A DNA stretch of 49,358 nt from positions 1-49,358 of the forward strand of contig JADCLI010000044.1 in assembly GCA_016803235.1 (NCBI GenBank). The letters are read 5' to 3'. The position numbers were made by a program, and so were the translations under genes. Below, in pieces: positions 49,070 to 49,358 of the stretch. The notes beneath the pieces were generated by a model. That model made no database searches. It worked only from the letters and a program-made list of their open reading frames with translations, and was not told the origin of the DNA. Position 1 is the stretch's first letter. Each line of letters begins with the position of its first letter. This DNA is from Pimelobacter simplex. Lineage in GTDB: Bacteria > Actinomycetota > Actinomycetes > Propionibacteriales > Nocardioidaceae.

Positions 49070-49358
49070 CTAGTGGGTGCGCCGCCCCTGGGGGCCGGTC
49101 GCCAGCCCGCGGCTGACCATGTCGAGGGTGCGCGCGATCGCGACGTCCTGCTCGGCCGGGCCGAGCTCGGACATCGGCCCGTCGATGAGCAGCATCGCCA
49201 GCCCGTGCACGGCGGCCCACGGCCCGGCCTCGGCGTCGGGCCGGTCCTCGGCCGCGAGGTAGCCCACCGCGACCAGCTGGTCGAGCATCTCGCCGAGCAG
49301 CAGGTACGGCGCCGGGTCACCCATGCCGCTCCCGCCCTCCCCGCCCTCCCGCAGCCCC
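49070..49358 (-). CDS. TetR-family regulator, C-terminal fragment cut by window end
   Basis: The frame is open to the window edge. The visible part (84 residues from an internal ATG at 49324, plus about 11 upstream codons) contains the WHG-type C-terminal ligand domain: GPWAAVHGLAMLLIDGPM near the middle. The DNA-binding N-terminus lies outside the window. It precedes the unknown-function and decarboxylase-like genes on the same strand and may control them. Confidence 0.72.
   Translation of the reverse strand, partial: GLREGGEGGSGMGDPAPYLLLGEMLDQLVAVGYLAAEDRPDAEAGPWAAVHGLAMLLIDGPMSELGPAEQDVAIARTLDMVSRGLATGPQGRRTH

Overview
The window is very GC-rich and almost fully coding, with many 4-base ATGA/GTGA gene overlaps and many GTG starts. 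It carries WhiB1, a SigR/RsrA pair, a SigF/RsbW pair, the PdtaS kinase, a nickel superoxide dismutase with its SodX protease, and WS/DGAT-type acyltransferase genes. This set points to an actinobacterium; a Nocardioidaceae member (Nocardioides-like) is my best guess, from protein resemblance and repeat style recalled from memory. No tRNA, rRNA, CRISPR array, prophage or transposase was seen. Both ends cut through genes, and the first 96 bases form a perfect fold-back, so the window is probably a whole contig.

Layout. (1) 33-12844, + strand: an FHA protein (5' end missing), a membrane Ser/Thr kinase, a 2049-residue membrane-anchored Ig-like/FN3 exoprotein, a MoxR ATPase, a DUF58 protein and a polytopic transglutaminase-like protein that lacks its catalytic Cys and His. 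(2) 13013-18759, + strand: five lipid genes (hydrolase, PlsC-type acyltransferase, acyl-CoA ligase, WS/DGAT, hydrolase), every junction a GTGA overlap, behind a KstR-like operator. (3) 18845-23553: CBS protein, HisN, DUF2231 protein, RsgA, AroA and a DoxX-like protein. (4) 23604-27167: SRAP/HMCES protein, small hydrolase, SigR with a SigR-type promoter, RsrA, a short-chain dehydrogenase and the 24-residue ribosomal protein bL37. (5) 27315-32829: hotdog thioesterase, IlvG-like ThDP enzyme, DUF2785 protein, PdtaS, WhiB1 with a CRP-like site, and a four-helix membrane protein. (6) 32903-37518, - strand: a secreted Lys-rich Ig-like protein, SigF, RsbW-like protein, and three paralogous secreted Lys-rich helical proteins, each with its own promoter/leader and terminator. 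(7) 37732-43657: SodN/SodX, malic enzyme, MDR oxidoreductase, MFS exporter and a PhaC-like hydrolase. (8) 43716-47741: a secreted protein, a DesT/FabR-like repressor with an 18-bp operator, and its divergent target pair, ferredoxin-linked reductase and fatty-acid desaturase. (9) 47789-49358, - strand: acetoacetate-decarboxylase-like protein, a protein of unknown function and a TetR fragment.

The gene content of regions 3, 4, 5 and 8 (whiB1, pdtaS, sigH/rshA, SDR, SRAP, aroA, rsgA, reductase/desaturase) matches what I recall of the Rv3219-Rv3230c block of Mycobacterium tuberculosis, so those parts look like old actinobacterial core. Less familiar are the kinase/giant exoprotein/pseudo-transglutaminase locus and the SigF-linked family of secreted Lys-rich proteins; these are the best candidates for undescribed biology. 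At least eight genes begin 6-7 bases after a TANNNT hexamer with no Shine-Dalgarno sequence, which suggests extensive leaderless transcription.
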